From the NCBI GenBank assembly GCA_021825585.1, contig JAKAGT010000010.1, positions 62,001 through 126,000 of the forward strand: 64,000 bases of DNA, read 5' to 3'. The translations under genes were made by a program, and so were the position numbers. The notes below the pieces were generated by a model. That model worked only from the letters and a program-made list of their open reading frames with translations, did not search any database and was not told the DNA's origin. The stretch comes from Bacteroidota bacterium (GTDB taxonomy: Bacteria > Bacteroidota > Ignavibacteria > Kryptoniales > JAKASW01). Numbering within the stretch: the stretch's first letter is position 1; every line of letters starts with the position of its first letter. Shown in pieces: positions 19,745 through 28,374 of this stretch.

Positions 19745-21919
19745 TCATTTCACGTTGTTCAAGGCCGAAAGCACGATTCCGGGAGTGATCAGTTCCGGCA
19801 ATATGATCGGCTTGGCGTCTTTGCCGGGCAGGTAAAGGACGTAAAGAGGAACACTGTCCCTGCCGAATTTCGCGAGCGCCTTGGCTATAGTCGCGTCCTG
19901 GTTGGTCCAATCAGCTTTCAGTGCGACAATTCCCTTCTTCCTGAATGCATCTTGTACTTCTTCTGAGCTGAAGGCAACTCTCTCATTCACCTGACAACTC
20001 AGGCACCAAGCAGCCGTAAAATCGATGAATACAGGTTTCTTTTCTTCACGTAATCTAGTGACCAGCTCAGGCGAGAAGGGCTTCCAGTCAATCCCGCTCT
20101 GGTGCGACCCGATCGTGTTCAGAGAGGCCGCTTCAGTGTTGATATTCTGCAAGGCAAAGAAAATGCCGGCCACAAGCGTAAGTGCCGCCACAAGTTGGGC
20201 CACCGTTCGGGTGCGTTTGGCCCTGTAGACCGTGCCCCAGCGACCGTAGACCCACGCTCCTGCACCGACGAGCAGCAAAGAGGCGAGGAGAATGAGGACA
20301 CCCTGTGCTCCGGCCTGCATACTCAGAACCCACAGGAGCCAAAGGACCGTCGCCATCAATAAAAAGCCCATGAACTGTTTCAAAGTCTCCATCCATACTC
20401 CCGGTTTAGGCACAAACTTGAGGAGTGCAGGCGAACTCGTGAGGACCAGATATGGGGTCGCCATCCCTAAACCGAGAAATGTGAATATCATAATCGACCG
20501 GAATGCAGGCTGGCTGAGTGCAAATCCCAATGCCGACCCCATAAAAGGAGCGGTACAGGGCGTCGCTACGACCGTTGCGAGCACACCGCTGACGAATGAC
20601 CCAAGGTAACTCGATTTACCGGAAACGTTCTGCCCGACTGACGAGAGAGACACCCCTATCTCAAAAACTCCGAACATATTCAATCCGAACAGGAACAAGA
20701 AGATGGAAAGAAGTGTGACAAACCCGATCGACTGCAACTGGAAACCCCATCCGAGAAACTCGCCGCTCGCCCGAAGGACAAGCAGAAGTCCCGCCAATAC
20801 CCAAAATGATACGAGGACACCGAATGTGAATGCGGTCCCGTGCCGGAAAATCTTCTTCCTGTCCTCGCCCGCCTGTTTCACAAATCCCATAATCTTCAGT
20901 GAGAGCACCGGAAGAACGCAAGGCATCAGATTCAGGATAGCGCCGCCGATGAATGCAAATAAGAACATCAGGAGCAGCTCACCAATATCGGAAGATGATA
21001 CCGGAGTCAGTCCACCGACCTTTAACCCTTTTTCCACCTGCACCTTGAACTCCGCTGCCTTCTCAGAACCTTCTCCTCTCCAGCCGTTGCCCGTTACCAG
21101 GACTCCGCCAATTCGCGAGACCGCGGAAGATTTCGTCGTATCCAGCGGGATGGAAAGCAGATATCCGCTCTTTACCTGAGACAGGACTTGTGCGGAATCA
21201 GGCTGTATGATAAAAGAAGAGTCGTCGGGGAAAAACATCATCTCCTTGATAGCTCCGTTGAACCAATCCGGTTTCATTGCTACGATTCTCAGATGTCCTT
21301 CACCGATTACTGCTTTGAAGCGCCAGCCGGAATCCTCAAGCGGGAGCCGCGAACGGGCCTCTGCAAAGAGCCTCGAATTTTCGGCAGCGAGCTCGGCCGG
21401 ACCGCCGCTCACCTTCAATTGAACGGAGGCCTCTGCCTTCCCCGGAACACAGCTTTCCTGACACGCAAGCCAGCCAAGATTTGCCGTCAGGCCGACTGTC
21501 TGGCCGGTTTTCAAATCGGACGGCGGAGTTATCTGCGCGAGAAGGTAAACCGTGCCGTCATATCCGTAGTTTACCAACCCCTCAAAGTCGAATCTCCTGG
21601 GATAGGGCCACTGGATCGGGCCTGCAGTGAATCCCTCGGGCAACTTCCACTGAATTGAGGTTGGATAGCCGGAATTGCCGGGGTTCTTCCAGTAGATGTG
21701 CCATCCGGGCGATACCTCTAATCGAACGGCCACCCAGAACGGCCTGCCGGGTTGAACTGTCATGACTTCCGAAATTATGCTCGCTTCGACGTGTGAGGTA
21801 ACGTTCGACGTTTGTGAGAAGGTCGTGCCGCCGAAGAGTAGCACGGGAATGAAGAGGGTTAATATTCGTTTCACGATTAATCCAGACTGTTTAGTTATCG
21901 CCTGATGCAGCTTTTTCAT
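19745..21919 (-). CDS. dsbD: DsbD/ScsB-family thiol:disulfide interchange protein
   Basis: A 724-residue inner-membrane protein that moves electrons from cytoplasmic thioredoxin to the periplasm. A signal or anchor segment (RILTLFIPVLLFGG) opens it. A ScsB/DsbD-like N-terminal domain follows, with a cysteine pair in WLACQESCVPG. The membrane domain then carries the conserved cysteines in NLMPCVLPVLSLKIMGF and VATPCTAPFMGSALGF. The C-terminal thioredoxin domain has C639-x-x-C642 in FTAAWCLSCQVNE. The start at 21919 gives an unusual leader; a GTG 15 codons further in is an alternative. It would help keep the cysteines of c-type cytochromes, such as the one at 60326, reduced for haem attachment. 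Confidence 0.92.
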   Translation of the reverse strand: MKKLHQAITKQSGLIVKRILTLFIPVLLFGGTTFSQTSNVTSHVEASIISEVMTVQPGRPFWVAVRLEVSPGWHIYWKNPGNSGYPTSIQWKLPEGFTAGPIQWPYPRRFDFEGLVNYGYDGTVYLLAQITPPSDLKTGQTVGLTANLGWLACQESCVPGKAEASVQLKVSGGPAELAAENSRLFAEARSRLPLEDSGWRFKAVIGEGHLRIVAMKPDWFNGAIKEMMFFPDDSSFIIQPDSAQVLSQVKSGYLLSIPLDTTKSSAVSRIGGVLVTGNGWRGEGSEKAAEFKVQVEKGLKVGGLTPVSSSDIGELLLMFLFAFIGGAILNLMPCVLPVLSLKIMGFVKQAGEDRKKIFRHGTAFTFGVLVSFWVLAGLLLVLRASGEFLGWGFQLQSIGFVTLLSIFLFLFGLNMFGVFEIGVSLSSVGQNVSGKSSYLGSFVSGVLATVVATPCTAPFMGSALGFALSQPAFRSIMIFTFLGLGMATPYLVLTSSPALLKFVPKPGVWMETLKQFMGFLLMATVLWLLWVLSMQAGAQGVLILLASLLLVGAGAWVYGRWGTVYRAKRTRTVAQLVAALTLVAGIFFALQNINTEAASLNTIGSHQSGIDWKPFSPELVTRLREEKKPVFIDFTAAWCLSCQVNERVAFSSEEVQDAFRKKGIVALKADWTNQDATIAKALAKFGRDSVPLYVLYLPGKDAKPIILPELITPGIVLSALNNVK

Positions 21920-22113
21920 GTCAAATGATTAGATGCAGTTTATCTTATAGCGTTGCCGCTGTAATTCTTGACGGTCTTCTGTAATTGATTGATATTTCGA
22001 ACCCTGCTGCGGCACCCATTTGTCACAAGAATGTATAACATCGCGTGTTCATCCTCAATGAAGTTAACATTGTGGTTAGACTTTTCGGCCAGATCTCCAG
22101 GATGGTGAAAGTG

Positions 22114-24792
22114 CTAAGGAACAACTTTAGCATAGGTGCCTGTTAAAAATTTGAAACTCATGTTTAGCTGCACTGCCCCGTGAGGTATGAGAACATACTT
22201 CCATGGTTTGCCAGCGTGCTTTATGGTGTAGTCGGTGGCATACTTACAGTACTCAAGGGCTGCTTTGGATTTCTGCTGAACCTCGTCGGAATTCATCTCG
22301 CCTTCCTTCTTTGTCTCCACCATATAGATGGCATCTGCCGTTTCTGCGACGAAGTCAGGGTGATATTGTCTTGTGTTGTGATTCCAGTAAATGTAGAACT
22401 GGTTCGATGCCGGCCTCAGCCACTTGAGGACGTCTTTGTCGCTTTCAAGAATGGCAGCGAAGTCCTTTTCTGTCTTGGAATCGAATTTGTATAGATTATG
22501 GCAGGCCTTTGAAAAGCCGCCGAAGATCTTGGTCGGGATTGCGCTTGTCGGTGTTATCGTGTCTGTGTAATGAAAGATGCTGTCCTTTGAATACTTCGAG
22601 TAATTGTGCTCCTCAATGCGGGTGAAAGCCCTTACGATCGGCTCCTGGAACGATGGCGTTTCAATGTAGAAATGCTCCATCAGCTGTGCATAGATGAAGT
22701 CGGCAATCTCTTTCTTGTGGTACTGAACAACGTTGACCAGCGGGTCCTCGTCAAGATAAGACCGGAAGTGTGTGATGGCTTCATCAGCAAGCTCAAATAA
22801 AAAGTCGGACTGTTTGTCGTAGTCGACCTCAGGGTGGTTGATCAGCTCGTTGACAATAATATTGTCAAGCCTGTCGGGTATAATTCGACCTCCCCCGATT
22901 ACTGTATCGGTGCCGTTTTCCTGTTCACGCAGCTTTTTTATCAGTATCTCCTCGGAAACAGGCTGATATCTCAGATTCTTCGCGTCAAGAACGAAAGGCT
23001 TGAATCCGGACTTTACCTCGTTAGACTGTTGTATGACAATTCTCGGGATCTCTATGATGTGCTGAGAAAATTCGGAAACAGCCGCTTCGTATTGCCTCTT
23101 TGCTTCGCTGATCAGCTCGCCGGCGAATAAGCTCTGCTGGGGATCAGAGGTTATGTGCTGCTCGATTTTCTGGAAGGCTATTTCGGCAACCTCTTTTGTG
23201 GTCAGGTCAGCTACGTTCTTTGCATCGGTGTTCAGTTCCGGAAGTACTGAGAGGATGAGTTTCTTTGCCTCCAGTTCGGAGAGCGCCTGTTTCTTTTCCG
23301 TTGCGTCGGTTATCGCCTCGATGCGCCGTTTGTCTTCCTCGGCCTTCTTATCGATTACGGAGACGCTGGTAACAACCTCCTTCGACTGCTCCAGCTCATC
23401 GACATCGATCTCGATGATGTTTTCCTTCCTGATGATCGAGTCCGGCTTATTCGCTTCGTCAATGATTTCCTGAAACTTGTCATGTGCTACGATCGTGAGC
23501 TTGTCGACTTTGTCGGCGCCGGTGCGCTTCCCGTATGGAAGACGAAGTCCGCGGCCGATTGTCTGCTCGCGAAGTGTCGTTGAAGCGGCCGCGCGAAGAG
23601 GAATAATCGTGTAAAGGTTTGTGACGTCCCAGCCCTCTTTCAGCATATTGACGTGAATTACGATCTCGATCTTATTCTCCGGGCTCTCCAGAGAGACGAG
23701 CTGGGCTATGTTTTCGTCCTTCTCTTCACCGGACTGGTTGGAGTGAATCTCCATGACTTTATCCGCGTAACGGCCGTCGAAAAACGAAGGAGAGGTTATC
23801 AGTTCTTTGAGCTGGCTGGCATGCTCGGTATCCTTGGATACGACAAGGACAAACGGTTTTACTTTCTGAGTCCTGGAGTCACGTGAATAGATGTCGAGCG
23901 CGACTTTGGTATCTTCGTGGATCCGAATGCCATCTTCGAGCTTTATCCGGTCAAGTTCCTCAGCCTTGTAATGGGAGGGGTCAAAGTCTTTGCGTGTCGC
24001 TACCGCGGGTTCCTTCACGAAGCCGTCCCGAATTGCCTTGGCAAGAGAATACTCATAGACCACGTTCTTGAACTTCGTGGTGCCGCCGCTTCGTTCGACC
24101 TGGGGTGTAGCAGTCAGCTCAAGGCCGAGGATCGGATTGAGCTCGTTTATGACTTCCATTCCCCGCTCGGCACGGTAGTGATGGGATTCGTCCATCAGCA
24201 GAACCAGATCGTCCAGATTCGATAGGTAATTGAAATACGATTCGCCGAGGTATTCCACAAGTCTCTTGATTCGCGGAAGCTTCCCACCGCGCATTTCTGA
24301 ATTTATTTTTGAAATGTTGAACAAGTTTATATGCACTTCGGACTCAAACAGCGCAATCTGCGACAGCGAGTCGTAATTGTCCCCGGTTACTATTTTCGGG
24401 CGGGAGTGAACGAACTCTCCGATGCCCTGGAAGACGTATTTGGGGCTTGAGGTGTTTTCGAAGTCCGCGATCAGCTTGTTGTAGACGGTTAAGTTGGGAG
24501 CCAGGACGAAGAAGTTCTTAATCCCTTTCTCAAGGAATAAATAAGCGGCGAAGGCGCCCATCAGTCTCGTTTTCCCGACGCCGGTTGCCAGTGCGAAGCA
24601 GACCGATGGAAAGCTGCGCTCGAAATCAGAACAGGTCGGATAGAGTGACTTCACCTTAGCAAGTTCCGATTGAATGTCGGCGTTTTTCTTGAGAGTTAAT
24701 CTATCCGTGATGGCGGAGAGGATATCGAGGCTGTCGGCTTGGGGCTGCCTGAGGCTGAGGCGGTTCTTGATCTGATTTGCGGTACGGTTCAT
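22114..24792 (-). CDS. res: Type III restriction enzyme, Res subunit (helicase-endonuclease)
   Basis: An 892-residue superfamily 2 helicase-nuclease. Walker A is at residues 69-75 (ATGVGKT), the DEAD-box equivalent DESH at 201-204, motif III-like LELTATP near 225 and motif VI IGRGLRLPYG at 412-420. The C-terminal PD-(D/E)xK nuclease is intact: P812-D813 in YHPDF and E826-T-K828 in YMVETKK. With a Mod subunit it would translocate and cut unmodified DNA. The mod gene is separated from it by a BRO-N gene, a GxxExxY gene and several palindromic repeats. It is the last gene of the island on this strand. Confidence 0.93.
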   Translation of the reverse strand: MNRTANQIKNRLSLRQPQADSLDILSAITDRLTLKKNADIQSELAKVKSLYPTCSDFERSFPSVCFALATGVGKTRLMGAFAAYLFLEKGIKNFFVLAPNLTVYNKLIADFENTSSPKYVFQGIGEFVHSRPKIVTGDNYDSLSQIALFESEVHINLFNISKINSEMRGGKLPRIKRLVEYLGESYFNYLSNLDDLVLLMDESHHYRAERGMEVINELNPILGLELTATPQVERSGGTTKFKNVVYEYSLAKAIRDGFVKEPAVATRKDFDPSHYKAEELDRIKLEDGIRIHEDTKVALDIYSRDSRTQKVKPFVLVVSKDTEHASQLKELITSPSFFDGRYADKVMEIHSNQSGEEKDENIAQLVSLESPENKIEIVIHVNMLKEGWDVTNLYTIIPLRAAASTTLREQTIGRGLRLPYGKRTGADKVDKLTIVAHDKFQEIIDEANKPDSIIRKENIIEIDVDELEQSKEVVTSVSVIDKKAEEDKRRIEAITDATEKKQALSELEAKKLILSVLPELNTDAKNVADLTTKEVAEIAFQKIEQHITSDPQQSLFAGELISEAKRQYEAAVSEFSQHIIEIPRIVIQQSNEVKSGFKPFVLDAKNLRYQPVSEEILIKKLREQENGTDTVIGGGRIIPDRLDNIIVNELINHPEVDYDKQSDFLFELADEAITHFRSYLDEDPLVNVVQYHKKEIADFIYAQLMEHFYIETPSFQEPIVRAFTRIEEHNYSKYSKDSIFHYTDTITPTSAIPTKIFGGFSKACHNLYKFDSKTEKDFAAILESDKDVLKWLRPASNQFYIYWNHNTRQYHPDFVAETADAIYMVETKKEGEMNSDEVQQKSKAALEYCKYATDYTIKHAGKPWKYVLIPHGAVQLNMSFKFLTGTYAKVVP

Positions 24793-24804
24793 AATGGTTT
24801 AATG

Positions 24805-24904
24805 GCACGCAGAAAACACTGAAGAAGCACAGATTCTCACTGATATGTCCATGATAATCGTCTTATCTGTAATCATCTCGTATCTTTCGGTGTCATCTGT
24901 GTGC
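24805..24904. repeat. Palindromic repeat R1
   Basis: A 100-bp copy of the island's repeat family, starting GCACGCAGAAAACACTGAAG and ending in TCATCTGTGTGC. The two ends are inverted copies of each other. It begins 12 bases upstream of the res start and is more diverged than R5-R8. Confidence 0.75.
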
Positions 24905-24923
24905 CATCCCTTTTTCTTTTATT

Positions 24924-25007
24924 GCACACTGATGACACTGAATCAACAGATTCGCACTGATTGAATTATCTGTGACCATCTCGTTTGTTTCAGTAAATTC
25001 TGCGTGC
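24924..25007. repeat. Palindromic repeat R2
   Basis: An 84-bp diverged copy of the same family, starting GCACACTGATGACACTGAAT and ending TTCTGCGTGC. Its last base is the first base of the complement of the GxxExxY stop codon (25007-25009), so it begins exactly at the 3' end of that gene. Confidence 0.75.
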
Positions 25008-25411
25008 TATTTCTTTTCCTTTCGGTCGTTTGTGAAGATCTTCCTCTTTATTTCAGGCTTTTTTCCAAAGTTGAGTAATAGCCCAACTTCAACATTTGTA
25101 GCCTTTAAGTAGTTAATAAGTTGATACTCATGTTCCTCAGCCAAAGCCTCAACAGCTTTGAGCTCAACGATGACTGTATCTTCCACAACAATATCGGCGA
25201 AATAGTCACCGACAATTGAATCCTTGAAATAAACCTTTATCGGTTGCTGAGCTTTTGCTCGCAAACCTTTTTCCGCAAGAACAACCAGCATCGCATTTTC
25301 ATAAACCTTTTCCAGGAACCCGAAACCCAGAGTGTTGTAAACCTCATAGAAGCAGCTAATGATCTTCTCGGTCAGTTCTTTGTGAAGATAGTTGCTCTTA
25401 TCTGTGGTCAT
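25007..25411 (-). CDS. GxxExxY protein (PD-(D/E)xK_3 family)
   Basis: A 134-residue protein with the defining motif G31-FL-E34-KV-Y37 and a PD-(D/E)xK-like core: D73 in FADIVVED, then E83-L-K85 in IVELKAVEAL. The family is widespread and uncharacterised; a nuclease fold is the usual prediction. The ATG at 25409-25411 lies inside an arm of the palindromic repeat (R3), so the first codons (MTTDKS) are repeat-derived, and the stop abuts R2. The frame is open upstream to 25570 through R4, but that part is only repeat translated. It may be the partner of the repeats rather than part of the restriction system. Confidence 0.87.
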   Translation of the reverse strand: MTTDKSNYLHKELTEKIISCFYEVYNTLGFGFLEKVYENAMLVVLAEKGLRAKAQQPIKVYFKDSIVGDYFADIVVEDTVIVELKAVEALAEEHEYQLINYLKATNVEVGLLLNFGKKPEIKRKIFTNDRKEKK

Positions 25412-25439
25412 CTCGTCTCTTTCTGTGTATTCTGTGTGC
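25391..25439. repeat. Palindromic repeat R3, single arm
   Basis: Only the right half of the repeat is present (TTATCTGTGGTCATCTCGTC through TTCTGTGTGC). The left half is replaced by the GxxExxY gene, whose start codon falls inside this arm. Confidence 0.75.
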
Positions 25440-25449
25440 AAAAAGCTTC

Positions 25450-25598
25450 GCACACTTGCCGCCTTGCGGCATCCCGCATCATCTAATAAATCTGATGTCG
25501 GAGCGGGAGATAACACTGAAAACGCACTGATTCCCACTGATAAGAAAATGTTATTCCTATCTGTGGTCATCTCGTCTTTTTCAGTGTAGTCCGTGTGC
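25450..25598. repeat. Palindromic repeat R4, composite form
   Basis: A 149-bp composite: a GCACACTTGCCGCCTTGCGG segment with 'AATAAATCTGATGTCGGAGC', then a standard repeat ending CCGTGTGC. It is a shorter version of R6/R8, lacking the middle part that contains 'GATTTTGTATGTCGGGATCC'. Its last base is shared with the complement of the BRO-N stop codon. Confidence 0.78.
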
Positions 25599-26443
25599 TA
25601 TCTTTTCTTTCCGTTATCAAGTTCTCTCCTTTTTCTCTGAGAAAGCTCTTTGAAGTTCTTGCTGGTCACAACTTTCCTGCCCGATTTCTTTTCCAACTCT
25701 TTTCTTGCGTTTCCAGCGACTGTTCCACCTTCTACGGCGGCCCTTTCATTCTCGGGGAGCCCTTGAGCGTCTTTATTGCGGGCTATCTCGGTGGTTGCTG
25801 CCTCGCCGAGCATGGTGAATATCAATTCCAGATCGGTCATGTGATCGCGGAGATTCTCTTGTGGCTTCGACAAGCCTTTGAATTTCTTGTAGTCGGCTGG
25901 GCTCAAGCCAAAGGTGGCTTTGCTTATGTCGGCAGTAAGTATCGCATACTCGACGCCTTCTTTGACACCGCGTTTTTTCCATTCAGCGGTCAATTCGTCC
26001 CGGACAGCGATGCCGCGGACACGTTTTTCGATCCACTCATCGCTGTAACCTTTTGCTTTATAGATCTCCTTCATTCGCGTCTGGGCAAGCTCAGGATTCT
26101 CAATTTCCTCAAGGCGTTCATTCCCAACTTTTGCTAACCAGAGCTTGAAGGGTTCTGCTTTCGGAGAAGGAATGGATTGAATAATTCTCAACAAGCCTTG
26201 CGCGTTTGCACAACTCATTCGCTGTCTTCCACCTGGAGTATCAACCGAAAGGGCAGGTACAAATTGTACCCATCCTTTGGCAAGTTCAGGATCACGCTGC
26301 TTCATTCGCTTCACATATTGCTTGGGATCGGCACTATCGGTCAAGGCGGCAACGACATCTTCGACAACGAAGTAAAGTTTCTGGTCTGCGTCGTTCCAAG
26401 CTGATCGAATCTTCTTTTCTTCAAAGAGTTTAATGTTCGCCAT
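25598..26443 (-). CDS. BRO-N domain protein (phage antirepressor-like)
   Basis: A 281-residue protein. The first 100 or so residues form a BRO-N/antirepressor-type domain (KLFEEKKIRSAWNDADQKLY, then VVEDVVAALTDS). A conserved region follows with QGLLRIIQSIPSPKAEPFKL, then the C-terminal DLELIFTMLGEAATTEIA and GGTVAGNARKELEKK. This family is common in Bacteroidota and near restriction loci; BRO-N domains bind DNA, but the role here is unknown. An excellent ribosome site (GAGGAGG, 26451-26457) precedes the ATG by seven bases, and a perfect palindrome (26463-26477) lies just upstream, so it may be autoregulated. It sits between mod and res. Confidence 0.85.
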   Translation of the reverse strand: MANIKLFEEKKIRSAWNDADQKLYFVVEDVVAALTDSADPKQYVKRMKQRDPELAKGWVQFVPALSVDTPGGRQRMSCANAQGLLRIIQSIPSPKAEPFKLWLAKVGNERLEEIENPELAQTRMKEIYKAKGYSDEWIEKRVRGIAVRDELTAEWKKRGVKEGVEYAILTADISKATFGLSPADYKKFKGLSKPQENLRDHMTDLELIFTMLGEAATTEIARNKDAQGLPENERAAVEGGTVAGNARKELEKKSGRKVVTSKNFKELSQRKRRELDNGKKR

Positions 26444-26462
26444 GCATAAGCCTCCTCAAAGC

Positions 26463-26477
26463 GTGACAATTTGTCAC
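26463..26477. promoter_or_regulatory. Putative operator: perfect inverted repeat upstream of the BRO-N gene
   Basis: GTGACAA-T-TTGTCAC, a 7-bp perfect inverted repeat with one-base centre. It lies 20 bases upstream of the BRO-N start and 6 bases upstream of its Shine-Dalgarno sequence. The size and symmetry fit a dimeric helix-turn-helix binding site overlapping the 5' leader. The binding protein is unknown. Confidence 0.55.
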
Positions 26478-26499
26478 GGTTTCGTTTCCCTCTTCTTTT

Positions 26500-26596
26500 G
26501 CACACAGATTCCACAGAAGAAGCACTGATTTTCACTGATAAGGAAATATTATTCTTATCTGTGTTCATCTCGTTTCTTTCTGTGTATTCTGTGTGC
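26500..26596. repeat. Palindromic repeat R5
   Basis: A 97-bp repeat beginning GCACACAGATTCCACAGAAG and ending TGTATTCTGTGTGC. It lies between the mod stop (six bases away) and the BRO-N leader. Confidence 0.8.
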
Positions 26597-26602
26597 TTTC
26601 TT

Positions 26603-28291
26603 TCAGAACAGCCTCTCCTGTTTTTCATCCGCCTTCTGCCTCTTTGACTTCGATGGGTTGGAGGCGATAGGGCCGGTCGGAACGAAATCGGGTTCACCGT
26701 CTTCTCGGGGCATATTTATGATGTTCAGACTGTAATCCTCTTTGCCGAACTCGCACCGGCCAAGGAGCATCTTCGGAATCTTCTTGATCGTGATGTTCGG
26801 GTACTTATCAGCAGCCTTGCTGAAAGAGGTGCAGCAGATCAGAAGACTTTCATCCGATTTCATTTCGCTCTGAATTGTATCCACTAAGTCGACGCTGACG
26901 AAGTTCGTCGTGGTGAAGATATAGTCCTTTTCAGTGGACTGGCCCTGCTTCCAGTAGTAGGTTTCGTCCGGCTGGAATCGGAATCCTTCATGTTTTGCCA
27001 TTGCGGCGGCAAGCTGTGCAGCATTGTACTGCTTGTTGATGATCCAGTTGCCCTTCTTGTCCTGGAGAAGCAAAGATGGAGCGAGGTAGTAGTACTTGAA
27101 TCCACCGCCGCCCTTCCAGTTCTGAGCTTCGCTGATGCCGCCCTGGTCTGTTCCATCACAGACCATCTTTAGCCGAGGAATGCAATGAGTATGGCAATGT
27201 TCGCCAAGTTCGATGCCAATCCATTTGCGCTTCATCTTGTGAGCGACAGCGGCTGTAGTGCCTGAACCAAGGAAGGAGTCGAGAACCCAGTCGCCTTCCT
27301 TTGAACCAACAGCAATAATGCGGTCGATTAGGCGTTCAGGCTTGGGGGTTGCAAAAATCTCCTCGCTGTTGAAATCCTTCACTTCTCGCTTTGCCTCTTG
27401 GTTATCACCGACTTCTTGTCGGAGCCATATGGTCTGGCACACCATTCCTTCTTGGACTTCCGAAAGGAATCGCTTCACCCGAGGTACGTTATTTCCATTA
27501 GCGCCGAAATAAAGTCGTTTATCTGCTAATAGTTCCTGATACCTCTTGGGACTTGCGCCCCAGCACCGACCACTGGGCGGAAGTAGTGTTCGTCCGGACG
27601 GCGTTACAATCTCATAAATGTTTCCACTTTCACCAGTTCGTGCAAATTGGGCGCCACGTTGTCCGCCAGTGAGACTAATCGTAAAGTCACTTGACATCCA
27701 CATTCCGCGAGGGTCATTGTCCGGGTTTCTGTATCTTGACTCAGCCAGCACTGATCTCTCAAGTAAATTCGGTCTCCATGTTTGTTTGTCCCTTGCATAT
27801 ACAAGTATGTGGTCATGACTGTCGGAAAGCCAAACCGCATTGGCCTGCGGGGAAGATTTCTTCTGCCAAATGACATTGTTCACGAAGTTTCTTCTCCCAA
27901 AAACTTCATCGCATAAGATCTTTAAATAATGGCTTTCATCGTCATCGATGGATATCCAGATTGAGCCGTCATTGCTAAGCAGCGAATACAGAAGCTCAAG
28001 ACGGGGTTTCATCAGGTTCAGCCAGATTGAATGTTCGAGGCTGTCATCATAGTGTTCGAATGCGTTGCCCGTGTTGTACGGTGGATCGATGTAAATGCAC
28101 TTTATCTTTTCAGCAAAGTTCTGTTCGAGTGCCTTCAAGGCGAGCAGGTTGTCACCGTAGATGAGCATGTTCTCGGTGTTCTTGTCGCCGTAAGACTTCT
28201 CTGGATCTTCGATGAGGATTCGCGGCTCGAGCTTGGGCTGCTCGCCTTTGCCGATCCAGCTTAGTTCGAGTTTTTGTTTGTTGTTAGTCAT
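26603..28291 (-). CDS. mod: Type III DNA methyltransferase (Mod; adenine-specific, beta class)
   Basis: A 562-residue site-specific N6-adenine methyltransferase. The catalytic motif IV DPPYNTG is at residues 69-75 and the SAM-binding motif I FLGSGTT at 340-346, in the order typical of beta-class enzymes. The start region (LELSWIGKGEQPKLEPRILI, then YGDNLLALKAL) is characteristic of type III Mod proteins. The central residues 140-320 would hold the target-recognition domain. It specifies the recognition site for the Res protein at 22114. The gap to the upstream gajB-like gene is 83 bases. Confidence 0.94.
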   Translation of the reverse strand: MTNNKQKLELSWIGKGEQPKLEPRILIEDPEKSYGDKNTENMLIYGDNLLALKALEQNFAEKIKCIYIDPPYNTGNAFEHYDDSLEHSIWLNLMKPRLELLYSLLSNDGSIWISIDDDESHYLKILCDEVFGRRNFVNNVIWQKKSSPQANAVWLSDSHDHILVYARDKQTWRPNLLERSVLAESRYRNPDNDPRGMWMSSDFTISLTGGQRGAQFARTGESGNIYEIVTPSGRTLLPPSGRCWGASPKRYQELLADKRLYFGANGNNVPRVKRFLSEVQEGMVCQTIWLRQEVGDNQEAKREVKDFNSEEIFATPKPERLIDRIIAVGSKEGDWVLDSFLGSGTTAAVAHKMKRKWIGIELGEHCHTHCIPRLKMVCDGTDQGGISEAQNWKGGGGFKYYYLAPSLLLQDKKGNWIINKQYNAAQLAAAMAKHEGFRFQPDETYYWKQGQSTEKDYIFTTTNFVSVDLVDTIQSEMKSDESLLICCTSFSKAADKYPNITIKKIPKMLLGRCEFGKEDYSLNIINMPREDGEPDFVPTGPIASNPSKSKRQKADEKQERLF

Positions 28292-28374
28292 ATCTGTAAT
28301 GTGTAATTCTGCTTCGTTGTCTCATATCCTCTTCGGCAACATTCTCTTTTTTGCGCAGAATGGGATTAGGTCTA

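Noticed and set aside
25412-25570. N-terminal extension of the GxxExxY protein
   Set aside because: The extra 53 codons are translated repeat R4/R3. The family begins close to the internal Met at 25411.
24805-26596. Integron cassettes with attC sites
   Set aside because: The position after each stop codon is cassette-like, but the ends read GCACAC/GTGTGC rather than the RYYYAAC/GTTRRRY core sites, and no integrase gene is in the window.
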